From Apiosordaria backusii (lineage: Eukaryota; Ascomycota; Sordariomycetes; Sordariales; Lasiosphaeriaceae): a stretch of DNA of 64,000 nucleotides. The stretch's first letter is position 1, and each line of letters begins with the position of its first letter. This document shows positions 13,256-23,275 of this stretch, in pieces. The position numbers were made by a program, and so were the translations under genes. The notes beneath the pieces are model-generated. The model had not been told where the DNA came from. It worked only from the letters and a program-made list of their open reading frames with translations, and did not search any database. The stretch lies in the NCBI GenBank assembly GCA_030549205.1, contig JAUKTV010000006.1, forward strand, positions 2,622,501 through 2,686,500, read 5' to 3'.

Positions 13256-13839
13256 ACCGTTGTGCTTTGCATACGAGACGACGTTCTGGCCCAAGCGTTT
13301 TTTGCCAAGCTTCTGATCCAACTCAACACACACGTTCAATCAACCAAAGGCCTGAATATGGAAAACGGTGAATATAAGGCCTTACAAAGGCCTGGCAATT
13401 GAGCCAATATATACCAATAGTATATACAATTCTGGGTTATCAATTGCACCTACTTTTCCACCACTTTTATATATGGTTGTGGTGATAATTGACGAATCTA
13501 CGTGTAAGTGGAAGACGGCTGTTCAACTTGAAGAGCAGGCTTGGCACTGGTGCCGAGGTAGAAAAGCTGTTGCAATACCGTCGCGTTGAAAACTACAATT
13601 TCAATAACCAACATACCATAATATAGCCAAAATGAAAGAAAATGCTGGTATAGTAAATACAAGTGTGCCTTATGCTATATACACCTTTTTTTACTAGGCC
13701 TGAGCATATGGTGGCCGTTAGTTGCGGATTGAACGCATATTCAGGCCTTTGGTTGATGTGTGCGTGTGTGCAGTTGGATCAGAAGCTTGGCAAAAAACGC
13801 TTGGGCCAGAACGTCGTCTCGTATGCAAAGCACAACGGT
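13256..13839. mobile_element. Long inverted repeat, arms of about 105 bp, possible fold-back element
   Basis: The left arm 13256-13360 and the right arm 13736-13839 are near-perfect reverse complements (both contain ACCGTTGTGCTTTGCATACG read outward-in). The 375 bp between them are moderately AT-rich, with several GGCCT-containing short repeats and no long gene. Read in matching orientation, both arms can encode the same peptide stretch (TVVLCIRDDVLAQAFFAKLL), so the arms may be an inverted duplication of a former coding segment, possibly a transposase fragment. No target duplication was found. Confidence 0.7.
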
Positions 13840-13962
13840 GCCAAACACCGAGGTCGACGAGCTCAAGTTGAGGGCAAAACCCCCCGCTACGTCCAGGTTA
13901 TGTCTAGTTGCGAGAACCCCGAGGGTCTTCAAAAGGTCCTAAACAAGGGCAAACCCAGGCGC

Positions 13963-14538
13963 CAGGGTTGTAAAATAGTCGACTTAGTCCGACTAGCCCA
14001 AAAGTCTGACTACGGCGTAGTCCGACTTAGTCAAAGTCTGCAAAAGTCTTAGTCAACCGTAGTTTAGTTTAGTCAGACTAATTAGTTAAGGGTTAGGGTT
14101 ATATATGAGGATTTCTTTTTGTTTTTTTGGTTTTTTCATTTATTTAAGGTTTTAATTAATTTTTTACGTATTCTAATTTAATTTATATTATAAAATATTA
14201 ATATTAAAATATTAAAGTAAAGAAAATATTCAATAATATATATTAAATTAAAGAAAATATATAATAATATAGACTTAAAAGTCTTATATATATAATATTA
14301 AATAAATTTTTTTTTATTAATCTTTTTTTTTTTATTTTTTTTTTTTTTTTTTTTATTTTTTTTTTATTTTTTTTTATTCTTTCTATATATAACCCTAACT
14401 GTTAACTAATTAGTCTGACTAAACTAAACTACGGTCGACTAAGACTTTTGCAGACTTTGACTAAGTCTGGACTAAATCGGCCTATTCCGTAGTACGGTCG
14501 ATTAGACCGCAGTACTAAGGATTAAATTTGCAACCCTG
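13963..14538. mobile_element. Palindromic TIR element of 576 bp, hAT-like ends
   Basis: The ends read CAGGGTTGTAAAA and TTTGCAACCCTG. Inside, long arms rich in AGTC/GACT units mirror each other (for example TAGTTTAGTTTAGTCAGACT near 14060 against its complement near 14415), and both arms end in a TTAGGGTTAT-type stretch. The centre (about 14110-14390) is almost pure A/T with long T runs and no coding capacity. CAGGG termini resemble hAT elements, but I see no clear 8-bp target duplication. It is a non-autonomous element or fold-back relic. Confidence 0.75.
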
Positions 14539-14637
14539 GGCAGGGGGTGCCCCGGGTGTGCCCCGGGTGTCTAGTGCCTGTGCAAGTCACGTGCCTCCAT
14601 TGGTGTAAGACGTCGAGATTCGGAGCAGGAAACAGGT

Positions 14638-16134
14638 ATGCAGGAACAAGCGATTTTGGAGGCCCAGATACAGCCCTCGCACGTGTCGTCGCCGAGAGAC
14701 ATCCGCCTTGTCTTTTTCTGTGATGGTTCAGTGCCTTGGAAGTCCCAGCTTACGTCACCGGGCAGCTATGCCACGACATTCCAACGATATCGACCCGGGT
14801 CAGTCGACCACCACGAACATATAATGATGGGGTGGAAGATTGACCCAGTTATGAATGCCGAGTTTGCCGAGTTCTTTGGCATCCTTTCCTCTTTGGAATC
14901 AGCAAAATTCGAGCTTGAGACCACTGTCCCATTTCTGCCAGCTTGGGCAATGTACTTACCAATGGCGGTTCGAATTCTGGTCATCTCAGATTGTCGCAAC
15001 GCTGTGGACTCGGCTCTGGATAGATGTAAGGTCCGAGGGGATCTCAAGCAGAGTCTGATATCTCGAATTCGTACCAAAGACCAAGAAATGCAAGATCTTA
15101 GAGATTTCCTTGGTACTTTCATCACGATCGAGGACCTCCGGATTCCAGGGCATGTGATGGAACGCAATGACATCGCAGACAGAATTGCCGCTGAGGTTAG
15201 GGGACCAGGAACAAGTGCCAACAGCGCCATCTATGAAGTTGGTGGCAAGAGAGTTCCCACTGGTCCTCCTATTGGCAATGTACATGACGAGGTTAGGGCG
15301 CTCTTTGATGCCGAACAAGCAGCAAGGATTGCAGAACAGAGCCTTGTCCTACCTGGGGCATATACCAATGCAATGGCGGCCTCGACCTCAGCACCAAGCT
15401 TGCCCCCGATTGTTCAGCCCCAGACAGCAGCCAGGATCCCCCAACCTTCGCATTCAAAATCTACGGTTTCGACGGTTATATCCCCCGTCTCCGTTGGCAA
15501 TTCACATATCTCGGCTAGTATCAGCCCTGTACCAGCTACCATTACCGATAACTCATCCTCCAGCTCTACAGCATTGATACATCCAGGTGCGAGCGATGCC
15601 CGTGTACAACAAGCCCCAGGTTCCACACCACTTGACCTAACAGCGAAATCTTGTGCTCTCACCTCGGCTGTTACACCATTTGAGGAGGGCACTGCAGAGT
15701 CTAACTTGGACACCCAACCGTGTTCCCTTTCAGCTTCAACGCTGACAATGCTTCTTACAACCTCTAATAGCCCTGGAACAGTGGTTACCTCACAACACAA
15801 CCTAAACCGCGTCTCCAAGTCCAAGGGTAAACCCGGCCCAAGAAAGTCGAATCCAGGGACGATTGCGAAGAATGCGCGTCTTGAGGCCTTGAAAGCTTAT
15901 GCCAGCCGAGTGCAAGAAGAGCAAGAGGAGTTAAGGTATAATATGGAAGCGGAAGATCAGTTGAAAGATGAAGAGGCATGGGCATATGAGAGGTGGATTG
16001 AGGAAAACTGCACATTTGTGCAGCTCCCCTGCAATGGTCTGAAGAACGATCAGGAAGATGTAGGCATAACAGGGAAACGCCGGAGGTCGGAATCGGATGA
16101 TGAAGGGAGAGAGTCTAAGAAAAGGGTTGTGTAA
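14638..16134 (+). CDS. RNase H-like fold protein, fungal family of unknown function
   Basis: Single-exon frame of 498 residues. The first 190 residues carry the spacing of an RNase H-like fold: CDGS with D29, NAEFAEFFGIL with E78, VISDCRNAV with D118, and GHVMERNDIAD with H172 and D181. All four acidic positions expected of an active two-metal nuclease are present. The middle (about 220-390) is Ser/Thr/Pro-rich and probably disordered. The C-terminus has a charged helix (about 415-460, AYERWIEENC) and a basic nuclear-localisation-like tail (KRRRSESDDEGRESKKR). It could be a domesticated nuclease derived from a retroelement RNase H or a host protein; no reverse transcriptase or integrase lies next to it. 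A broken relative of its C-terminus is at 19025-19644. The fold call is from motif spacing only. Confidence 0.75.
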   Translation: MQEQAILEAQIQPSHVSSPRDIRLVFFCDGSVPWKSQLTSPGSYATTFQRYRPGSVDHHEHIMMGWKIDPVMNAEFAEFFGILSSLESAKFELETTVPFLPAWAMYLPMAVRILVISDCRNAVDSALDRCKVRGDLKQSLISRIRTKDQEMQDLRDFLGTFITIEDLRIPGHVMERNDIADRIAAEVRGPGTSANSAIYEVGGKRVPTGPPIGNVHDEVRALFDAEQAARIAEQSLVLPGAYTNAMAASTSAPSLPPIVQPQTAARIPQPSHSKSTVSTVISPVSVGNSHISASISPVPATITDNSSSSSTALIHPGASDARVQQAPGSTPLDLTAKSCALTSAVTPFEEGTAESNLDTQPCSLSASTLTMLLTTSNSPGTVVTSQHNLNRVSKSKGKPGPRKSNPGTIAKNARLEALKAYASRVQEEQEELRYNMEAEDQLKDEEAWAYERWIEENCTFVQLPCNGLKNDQEDVGITGKRRRSESDDEGRESKKRVV

Positions 16135-16432
16135 GAGTACCTATCTTATAGGTAGAGAATGGCGGGCAGCGGGGAAGATGGCAAATTTCATGGTGCACGA
16201 TGTATACATGTACATGTAGGTAGCTTCTGTTTTTCAAAACAATGTAGAAGATAGAGATATAAAAACAAATATGAAGATGCTATTGCGTCTAATGCAGTTG
16301 TGGAGATCGTGGCCCAAATGTCTGCAACGAGTTGCGTTGGTGATGGTTTCAGATTCATTGGCTCGTGGCCATTGCAACTGTCAACGAGTGAGACATAATG
16401 TTGAGGTGCGAGTCAACCAAACACAGAGAAGT
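16135..16432. other. Intergenic stretch before the tRNA-like genes
   Basis: About 300 bp following the RNase H-like gene; no gene or other element is visible. Confidence 0.4.
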
Positions 16433-16541
16433 GGTCGGTGGTCGAGTGGTAAGGCGCTCTGATTGTACTGACGGGTGCTGGCCTATTGGTTGAGCGTGTG
16501 AGGCAATCAGAGAGGCGTGGGTTCGAGTCCCACCATGGCCA
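16433..16541 (+). tRNA. Intron-containing tRNA-like gene, copy 1
   Basis: A-box TGGTCGAGTGGTAAGGCG and B-box GGTTCGAGTCC are intact, with T stem GTGGG/CCCAC. The anticodon region forms a perfect 9-bp stem, CTCTGATTG with CAATCAGAG, enclosing about 38 nt, as expected for an intron at position 37/38. Depending on how the stem is counted the anticodon is GTA (Tyr, a tRNA that normally has an intron) or TGT (Thr). The acceptor stem pairs poorly: GGTCGG against CATGGCC with one base seemingly missing before position 8. A T-rich run from about 16570 could serve as Pol III terminator. It is either a functional gene with an unusual acceptor stem or a decaying copy. Confidence 0.5.
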
Positions 16542-16568
16542 TTCTCTGGTTCGCTAGTATACCGCGAT

Positions 16569-16602
16569 TCTTTTTTCTTTTTTTTTTTTTTTTTTTTTTT
16601 GT
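16569..16602 (+). terminator. T-rich run, likely Pol III terminator
   Basis: About 30 bases of nearly pure T shortly downstream of the tRNA-like gene at 16433, matching the T-run signal for RNA polymerase III termination. Confidence 0.5.
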
Positions 16603-16844
16603 GCTGCTCAATCCCATAACGCCGTACACTTTTAGGGTCGCATGACATCCTGTTGCGACGACCATTTATTTTTCTTCTCAAAAGTCGTTGTCATTGCGTT
16701 GTTACCGATGAAGATCCCAGAAGGAAACGGACAACGGACCGACTATAACAGCAAGATGGCGCAAGGTTGTGTTGGATGCGGCATTAAGCCCTGTCAACTT
16801 TCAGTTAAAATGCAGTTTCTCGGAGCAGTTTTCTAACAAGAGAA

Positions 16845-16964
16845 GGTCCGGTGGTCCAGTGGTCCAGTGGTAAGATGCTCTGCATTGTATTCACGGATGC
16901 TGGCCCGCTGGCTTCAGCTGGTGAGACGTGCAAAGAGGCGTGGGTTCGAGTCCCACCATGGTCC
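16845..16964 (+). tRNA. Intron-containing tRNA-like gene, copy 2, with duplicated D-arm segment
   Basis: A relative of the copy at 16433, about 412 bp downstream and in the same orientation. It starts GGTCCGGTGG, has an intact B-box GGTTCGAGTCC and an identical T arm. The 3' end CATGGTCC pairs with the 5' end at five of seven positions. In the D arm the 8-mer GTCCAGTG occurs twice in tandem (16853-16868), lengthening the loop. The anticodon stem is less regular than in copy 1. A T run follows at about 16986. This copy is more likely a pseudogene. Confidence 0.45.
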
Positions 16965-17502
16965 TTCTCTAGTTACCGCAAATATTTTTTTTTCTTTTTG
17001 CCATCAAGTTCTCTCTCGTAGAGATTTTCGCGACTTTTAGGGTTGGCATCCAATGACTACTTGATTTCATTTTTTCCTTTTTCACTTGTCTTTTTTCGCC
17101 TTTTCATAATGCCTCATCAACTCGAATAGCTGCCATCCTTTTCGACTGGACCCCGAATCGTGATAAACGGCATCTCGCCGATGTCGGCTTGTCTTGCGTC
17201 TTCCAATCCTCCAACCAACCCCGAATGGATCTCACGTCGATCATATTTCAGACGTTGGTGGCGCATCACAAATTCCAGATGCGAAGAAAAGGACATGATT
17301 CCTACAAAGGATAGACTCGGAGAAAGGCAGTGATTGCCGGCTAAGTCCGCCAAGATCTTCCAACCCTGAAGGCTGGCTAGCACCGGGGATCTCCTCAGTA
17401 CAAATACAGTTCTAACTCATTCCAAAATTATTTCTTTCAGGTCTTTCTCCCCCGCCAAAGCCTTTATCCGCGCTATTCGGTCCTGGGTCTACCGCTGCAG
17501 AA
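16965..17502. other. Intergenic region
   Basis: The first 120 bp resemble the flank downstream of the tRNA-like copy 1 (CTTTTAGGGT...GCAT and T runs), so the duplication includes flanking DNA. The remainder should hold the promoter of the dehydrogenase gene. No gene is visible. Confidence 0.45.
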
Positions 17503-18516
17503 ATGCCGAACCCTCCACAGCAACACCTTACCTTTTTCATCACCGGCTCCTGCTTAGGCCACGGCCTTCTTCTGTCCCGCCTCGTCCTCGACAAAGGTCA
17601 CAACCTCATCGCCACCTCCCGCTCCCCCTCCCGAACTCCGGATTTTGTCGATGAGATTCTCTCCCATCCCTGCCCCGGCAATGGCTCCAGCTCGACGTCA
17701 ACGACCTTTCCTCCTGGCGTGATCAACGACCCGGAAACATCCCAGAATGTTGATATTGACGTGCTGGTTAACAGCGCTGGGTTTTCGATCCATGCCCCTG
17801 CTGAATTGCTTGAGGGAGATGAGCTCAGGGACGTGATGGACACGATGTACTTTGGTCCAGCTCGGCTGATGAGAGCTGTTCTGCCGTTTATGAGGCAGAG
17901 AAAGAGGGAAGTGATTGTTAATAGGAGTAGTGGGCCTGGGCTGGAAGCGAGGGAGAGTATGGGTGGGTATGCAGCTGCCAAGGCGGCGTTGGATGGTAAG
18001 CCGCGATGGATCCTGAAGATTAAGACGATAAAAACCCTGATGTTCGGATAGGATTCTCAAAGGTTCTTGCCAAGGAGGTCGCGTCATCAGGGGTTAGGGT
18101 GTTGACTATTGAGCTAGGGGCGTTCACCACAAATATGGGCGACAATGCCAGAGCTGGAAGGAGATATATCGAGGAGGACCTGCCAGGGGATTACGTGGGG
18201 TCGATGGCGGATGAGATTACCAAGATGCTGGTTGAGAAGAACTGTGGGGGTGTTGCAGATGGAGATCCAGAGAAGGCTGTGAGGGCTGTGGACGAGGTTA
18301 TTGTTGGGGAGGGGGTTGGTGAGGGCAAACAAAGAGAAAGAATGCTAGCAGCCTTTGGGCAGGGATGTTGCAAGGAGAGTGAGGAGCGTGATCGCAGGGT
18401 ATGAAAAGGCTTTGGAAGTTTTCGGCCATGTTTGCAACAATGTCTACAGGGATGAAAGAAAGGATGCATCAGATATCCAGGCGCAGGAAGATGGTGAAAA
18501 ATCAGATACGTCATAA
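17503..18516 (+). pseudogene. Short-chain dehydrogenase/reductase (SDR), with frame disruptions
   Basis: NAD(P)-dependent oxidoreductase of the classical SDR type. The Rossmann motif is TGSCLGHG, the structural motif is DVLVNSAG, and the active-site YxxxK is YAAAK. An intron at 18000-18051 (GTAAGC...GGATAG) joins KAALDG to FSKVLAKEV. Two regions are out of frame. At 17684-17730 the expected strand WLQLDVNDLSS is present one frame off, between two compensating shifts, and the helix before DVLVN is shortened. At about 18345 the frame slips again: the current frame ends at 18404, while the natural C-terminus (PLGRDVARRVRSVIAGYEKA and onward) continues in another frame to a stop at 18516. Substrate unknown. 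Several lesions make a pseudogene more likely than a functional enzyme, unless they are sequencing errors. Confidence 0.75.
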
Positions 18517-19024
18517 AGAGCTTGGATTTAATAGGTATCAATAGAGCTCCAAATCCACGTGGTGTTTTGGGTATCTTTTTCTCCGAACTGGCTTGTCCTT
18601 GCGTCAGAACAACTTGCTCGTCATCAACGGTAACCAAAGACAAAGGCAGGATATTGATAGCAAACTGAAATTAGAATCAGCTATCCCATGCTTGTTGACA
18701 CTTCTGTGGCATTCTGCGACAGGGTAGGACATGGTTGTATTCGACTCCTCTTGATACTGTGATCAACGCTTGGAGCTGATCCAACCGCACAGCACTCCTT
18801 TCAGGATTACCTTATCTCTTATCGGGCTGATCGGAAGTCCCTTATCAAAACAACTTCGGAACAGAGTCCCAATTTGCTCCTAGTGGTGCGCCCCACCTTC
18901 GTGGACTGCGCGGGCAAGACTGATCTTTTCTCGGGACCTTCAACCGTATCTCGAAAGAATACCCCCTCCCACGCTACAAAAGAATCTCACTCTGCGTACA
19001 AGCAAAGTTGCAGGCGCAAAACCA
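18517..19024. other. Intergenic region
   Basis: About 500 bp with no gene visible. It lies between the broken dehydrogenase and the broken gene starting near 19025. Confidence 0.4.
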
Positions 19025-19644
19025 AAATGTCGGTCGATTCAAAGCGAAAAGGTAAATCTCCTCAGTCAGGTAAATTGCTTCCAATATTCTGCTAACCGAA
19101 TGCCGTTCATCGCAGAAGTTGTTAAAGTGGGTGATGGGCAACCCGGCTTAATCACGCGTACCAATAACCACCTGAAGCTCGAGCTTCCGTCAGACAGATC
19201 ACAGGTTGTCTCCGACCAAACCGACGCCGGGAACCGAGACGCTCCCAATCTTGACCAAAGAAGCGCCAACCATGCAGGCGACGTTGAGCCCGACTGTTCC
19301 AAGGCCGAGTAAGTATATCCGTATTTGTTCAACCGTCACAACCGCGGTCGGTTGTTGTTAGATCATTACCCTGGATACCATTCGACAGTCGGTGTTCTAA
19401 ATCCGGAGAATGCGGCGGTCAGACGCAACGCGTTGGTCAGATGCCAGGGGGTAGTGGCGGCCTTGAAGACATGGAAGTTGTCCCAGAGAATAGAGAACGA
19501 AATACAAGAGGAGACGTGGGCCGCTGCGGCCGAACATCAGCCTCTGGATGAAGAGACCTAGGCTCACGAACGATGGATCGAGGAGAAATGCAAGCTTGCC
19601 CCGTTGAACGAAAACCACAAATTCAACAAGGGCAAGGAAGAATG
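19025..19644 (+). pseudogene. Broken relative of the RNase H-like protein's C-terminal region
   Basis: A start at 19027 (MSVDSKRK) is followed by an intron-like segment to about 19114 and an open stretch VVKVGDGQPGLITRTNN. A second GTAAGT donor lies at about 19309. The 3' part (NPENAAVRRNALVRCQGVVA, then AHERWIEEKC) aligns with the C-terminal charged helix of the protein at 14638-16134 (NPGTIAKNARLEALKAYASR and AYERWIEENC). Where that protein has EEAW, this copy has EET followed by TAG, so a nonsense change of the TGG-to-TAG type interrupts it. I could not make the second intron keep frame. It lacks the RNase H-like domain. Likely a decayed paralogue or fragment. Confidence 0.55.
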
Positions 19645-19773
19645 AGGGTAAAGTCACCACATTGCTTGTTCATGACATTCTTTATCTTCGGGTAGCTGGT
19701 CTTCTAGAACAAAGGAACCGGCGATTAATACCATCAATTGCCGAGATTATTATCCCTGGGTAATGTACATGCT

Positions 19774-21647
19774 TCAACTAGGTATAAGAACCCCATTGCC
19801 TCGTCCATTTGTCTGGGCAGCTTGGAGCTTTTTCTGCCATGGCAGTGGTTCAGTCGCAACCTTGACAGGTCCAACATCTCCATCTTGTGCCCTCCTCGCC
19901 TTCCAATCATCAATGTCCCTGTTGTCCACCCAGTTGCCATGCAGCCCAAGTTTGAGCTTCAGTGGCAGGTGGATAACTGCAAGTGGCCCCTGGCTCAAAT
20001 TCTGCGCGTCGAAAATCACAACATCATTTCTCAGCACATCCAAATGGTTCAGCAGCGCAATCAGGTACCCCTCGCCTTCCGCCCCGCCTTCCTTCGGGAT
20101 GAATGTCGGCTCCTGGAACGTCATCGTCGGGCCGGGGAAATACACGTCCTCCAAACCAGCCTTTTCCTTTTTCGTTTCTCCATTTGTCAAAAACTGGGGT
20201 GAGGCGGCGGTGTGGTAATGGTCTTCTCCCCAAGTGTAATGACCCAGGCAGTTGAACAATCCTCCTGCTGGTGGGCCACACTTGGCAAAGTCATACGGCC
20301 TTGTGGGATCGACAACTGCCTGCCAAAAGTGCCGATATGGCTTGGTCACGTACCGGTCATCGATTCTCGAGAACTCGCCGTTCGTCAACCATACCACTGC
20401 TGGTTTAACACGCTCATCAGCCACCCACACATCGGCATCTCCTGACTCTGGTGTGCGAATGGCGGACTTCTTCGCCTTGGGGTCAAAGATCCACCTTGTC
20501 GTGGGCGAGCTGAGTTTGTTTCTTTTGGCGACGGTGTCTGCCGAAGGGGTGATGTTCTTGTCGGGTGGGAAGAAGAAGAACACATTGCCGTCGGCGACCG
20601 TCAAGTCAAAGACTATTTCTCCTGAGGCTAGCTCATAGGCACCGGCGACATGACCGTGAAAAGCTAAATGCTGTCAGCAAACATCGATGAGACCACACAG
20701 CCCCTACTATGGAGAGCACATACCATTATCCCCCCTAAACCACACAATCTCCCCCGGATCCCCGCTTCCCCTCCTCGGCACAGCTGCATACCACTGATCC
20801 TCCTCCGGATCCCACGCAAACTTCCTTCCACCCTTCTTCATCCTCTCCAAGTTCGTCTTGATCGGCGTCAGCGCCAAAACAAGATAATTATCCGTCAGTC
20901 CCGCGTCATGAATCATCCCTGCAAACGGGGCTTTATACCACCCCTCCTGCGTCTTCTTGCCGTGTTTATCCACCGTCCAAACCGCCACATCAACCCCGCA
21001 ATCCGCCCCGTCACCACCGCACTCATACGCAAAACAGACCATCTCCCCTGTCTCCGGATCAAACTTGGGGTGAGCAGTAAAAGTAGGCGAGAGGATCTGC
21101 CCTTCAAAATCGTAGCGGCCAAGCGTCTCAAGGGTGTCAGGATCCATCGCAAACGGCGGCCCGTCCTCCTTCGTGGCGAGGAGCATGCCCCTCCAAAACA
21201 CCACGTTGGTATTCGACGCCGTGCGGATCACTCCCTTGACGGATTCATTGTCTGTGAATGGGTTGCGGTATTTCCCAAATAGTGACCTCCGCGCGGCGGT
21301 CTCGTGTTTGTATCTGTCGGTTTGGACGTATTTTTGCTGGAAGTCTGCGTGGCCGTTGGAGATGCGGATGGCGGTGACGGAACCGTCACCGTTGAAGTGG
21401 ATGTCATCTTCGTAGAGGGGCGGGAAGCGGTGGTCGGGTTGGACGCGGTAGAAGGTGCCGTTTATCTCTGGGGGATGGTGCCGGTTACTTCGAGGTTGAG
21501 GACGGAGCCTTCGAAGCGGGAGGGCGCGTTCATGGACCGGAAGGTGTCGGTTTTGGGGAAGGAGACTTTTTCCGGGGAGGTGAGCTCATTGTTGGTGTAG
21601 TTTGGGGAGGTGTCGATGTGGGGGGCCAAGTCGAAAATGTGTGCCAT
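19774..21647 (-). CDS. Carotenoid oxygenase family protein (lignostilbene/apocarotenoid dioxygenase-like), one frameshift
   Basis: Non-haem Fe(II) dioxygenase of the RPE65/CCD family (Pfam PF03055), which cleaves a C=C bond in carotenoids, apocarotenoids or stilbenes. The start at 21647 has an excellent context (CACCATGG). Exon 1 is 20724-21647, intron 20664-20723 (GTATGT...TTTAG), exon 2 19774-20663; about 604 residues in total. The four iron-binding His are visible: FTAHPKFDPETG (about 193), GMIHDAG (about 247), AFHGHVAGAYE (about 311) and LHGNWVD near the end. At about 21459-21463 the frame is broken: VTGTIP is followed by a stop, and EINGTFYRV continues in the next frame; one missing C in a CCCCC run explains this. 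The neighbouring SnoaL-like gene is in the same orientation, 655 bp upstream; joint action on an aromatic or isoprenoid substrate is only a guess. Confidence 0.9.
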
Positions 21648-22302
21648 GGTGAATTCGTTGTGACTTGTCGAGTCGTGTTGTTTGTTAGGCTGTTGAGGTG
21701 CTTGTTGTTTTGGCTGTTGAGACACTGTGGGCTTCGTTCTTTTAGACGTGTCGTGATGAGTGGGAAGATTTGGGATGGGTGGATACAACAGGTGTCGTTG
21801 TTCGGCTGTCCAGCACATGTGGATCTTCAGGGGTGGTCCCTCGAACCCCGCATAACATCACCAAAAGTGGCGACACCATCAATTCGCCCAAATTAAACCT
21901 CCGACGGTAGATCGGATGCTTCCGAGATGAAGTTGGGGGATTGTTGTTCCCGGGATGGGGTAGGTCACCGGATAAGTTGCGTGCGGGGGAGAATGGCTTC
22001 GAAAAGGGGGGTAGCTTGACCCCAACTCGGCAGTCCTACCACGTGTTAGTACACAAGTTCCACCACCCAAGGCAAAAGTAGCATTGTAAAGGAGAGCCCG
22101 CAAACAAGGGAGAGGAAGCCAAAAAACATGGGATGAGGCAATGAGAATGAAAATTACCAAGAAGAATGTGAACAGGTTGTCAAGATGAAGGGAAAACAGT
22201 AAACTCAATTGCATACCTAGCTAATGTAGGTAAACACCCTAAAAGCCCCTTAAAGCGACCCCACAATGTCAACAAAGAACGCCCCGCCTAAAAACTAACT
22301 AC
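21648..22302. other. Intergenic region, upstream of the oxygenase gene
   Basis: Promoter region of the oxygenase gene. No other gene is supported; the frames here are shadows or low complexity. Confidence 0.45.
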
Positions 22303-23275
22303 CTAAGCTACCGCCTTGAACTGCACCAAATCCGGCAGCACCTTCTCCCCCACCTTCGCCTCTCTTACCTCCGCCCCCTCCCTCTTCTGGCCCTTCGGCA
22401 GATCCAACACCAGCGCTGGCTCACTCGTCTCCACCGGCTCACCATACTTCGGCGCCCTCAAATCATCATCCTTGATCCTCTTCCCAGTAACCGGATGAGG
22501 ATAGTGGAACGGAATCACCCTAGTGTCTGGCCACAGAGATCTCTGCTCCACCAACTCATCCGGCCCATCCGGATTCTCAGGGTACGTCGTCGTAGGGAAG
22601 GGAATGTAATTCTTCTTAGTGTGGCTCCACCCCTTCTCGTGCTCTGCATGCCAGAATGGGAAATACCGGTACCTGAAGAGTTTCCACACCCCGTCCTCCT
22701 TGATATACTCGTTCTCGTAGAGACCACCCTCCCACCATTGTCGGTGCCCGCGGGGTAGTACTCCTCGATGGACTCGTGAGTCCCTGCCTGCATGAGCGCG
22801 CGCATGCGGCACCAGGCGTGGGTGCCGGTGCTGTCCACGTCAACGATCTCTTGCATCATGAGGTGATCCAGCAGCCAGCCTTCAACGGGTCCATTGCGGC
22901 CTTTGACGAAGGCCTGCTGGAAGCGGCCTTGGTAGAGGCGGGCGATGCCGGCTTTGCCGCGGTAGCGGCCACCGAGGAACTCGACGTAGGCGTCGGGGTG
23001 GTTGGAGAACATGTCTACTACCTTTTCGGGGGTCAGCATCGTTGATAGGGACATGGTGATCGTGTGAGGGGTAAGCTACCTCATTGTACAGGCATTTGTC
23101 AAGGTAATACCCATACTTGAAATGTATCTTGCGGACTTCAGCTTCATCTGTAACCAGGATCGGTTAATGGGCATCCCGGCATGAAGTGGATGGATGAATG
23201 CTCGCCTGAAACCCTTGATAGCTCCTTTTGCAAGGCCTGCACCTGCTTCTTGAGTTCTGCGAATTCCTGCTCCAT
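22303..23275 (-). CDS. SnoaL-like domain protein, one frameshift
   Basis: Member of the SnoaL-like/NTF2-like fold (fungal relatives fall in PF13577); these include small cyclases, dehydratases and aromatic-catabolism proteins. The likely start at 23275 gives MEQEFAELKKQVQALQKELS, a coiled-coil lead. An intron then leads to DEAEVRKIHFKYGYYLDKCL (exon 23080-23147), and a well-formed intron 23022-23079 (GTAGCT, GCTGAC, AAAAG) joins LYNE to VVDMFSNHPDAYVEFLGG. The first intron is uncertain because its donor (GTTTCA) does not keep phase. A frameshift at about 22738-22742 separates YYPAGTD from QWWEGGLYENEY; one deleted base accounts for it. The C-terminal part (HPVTGKRIKDDDLR) is well conserved for the family. 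Substrate unknown. Confidence 0.8.

Noticed and set aside
17698..18332. Long minus-strand frames opposite the dehydrogenase
   Set aside because: They are antisense shadows of the SDR coding sequence, which shows clear family motifs on the plus strand.
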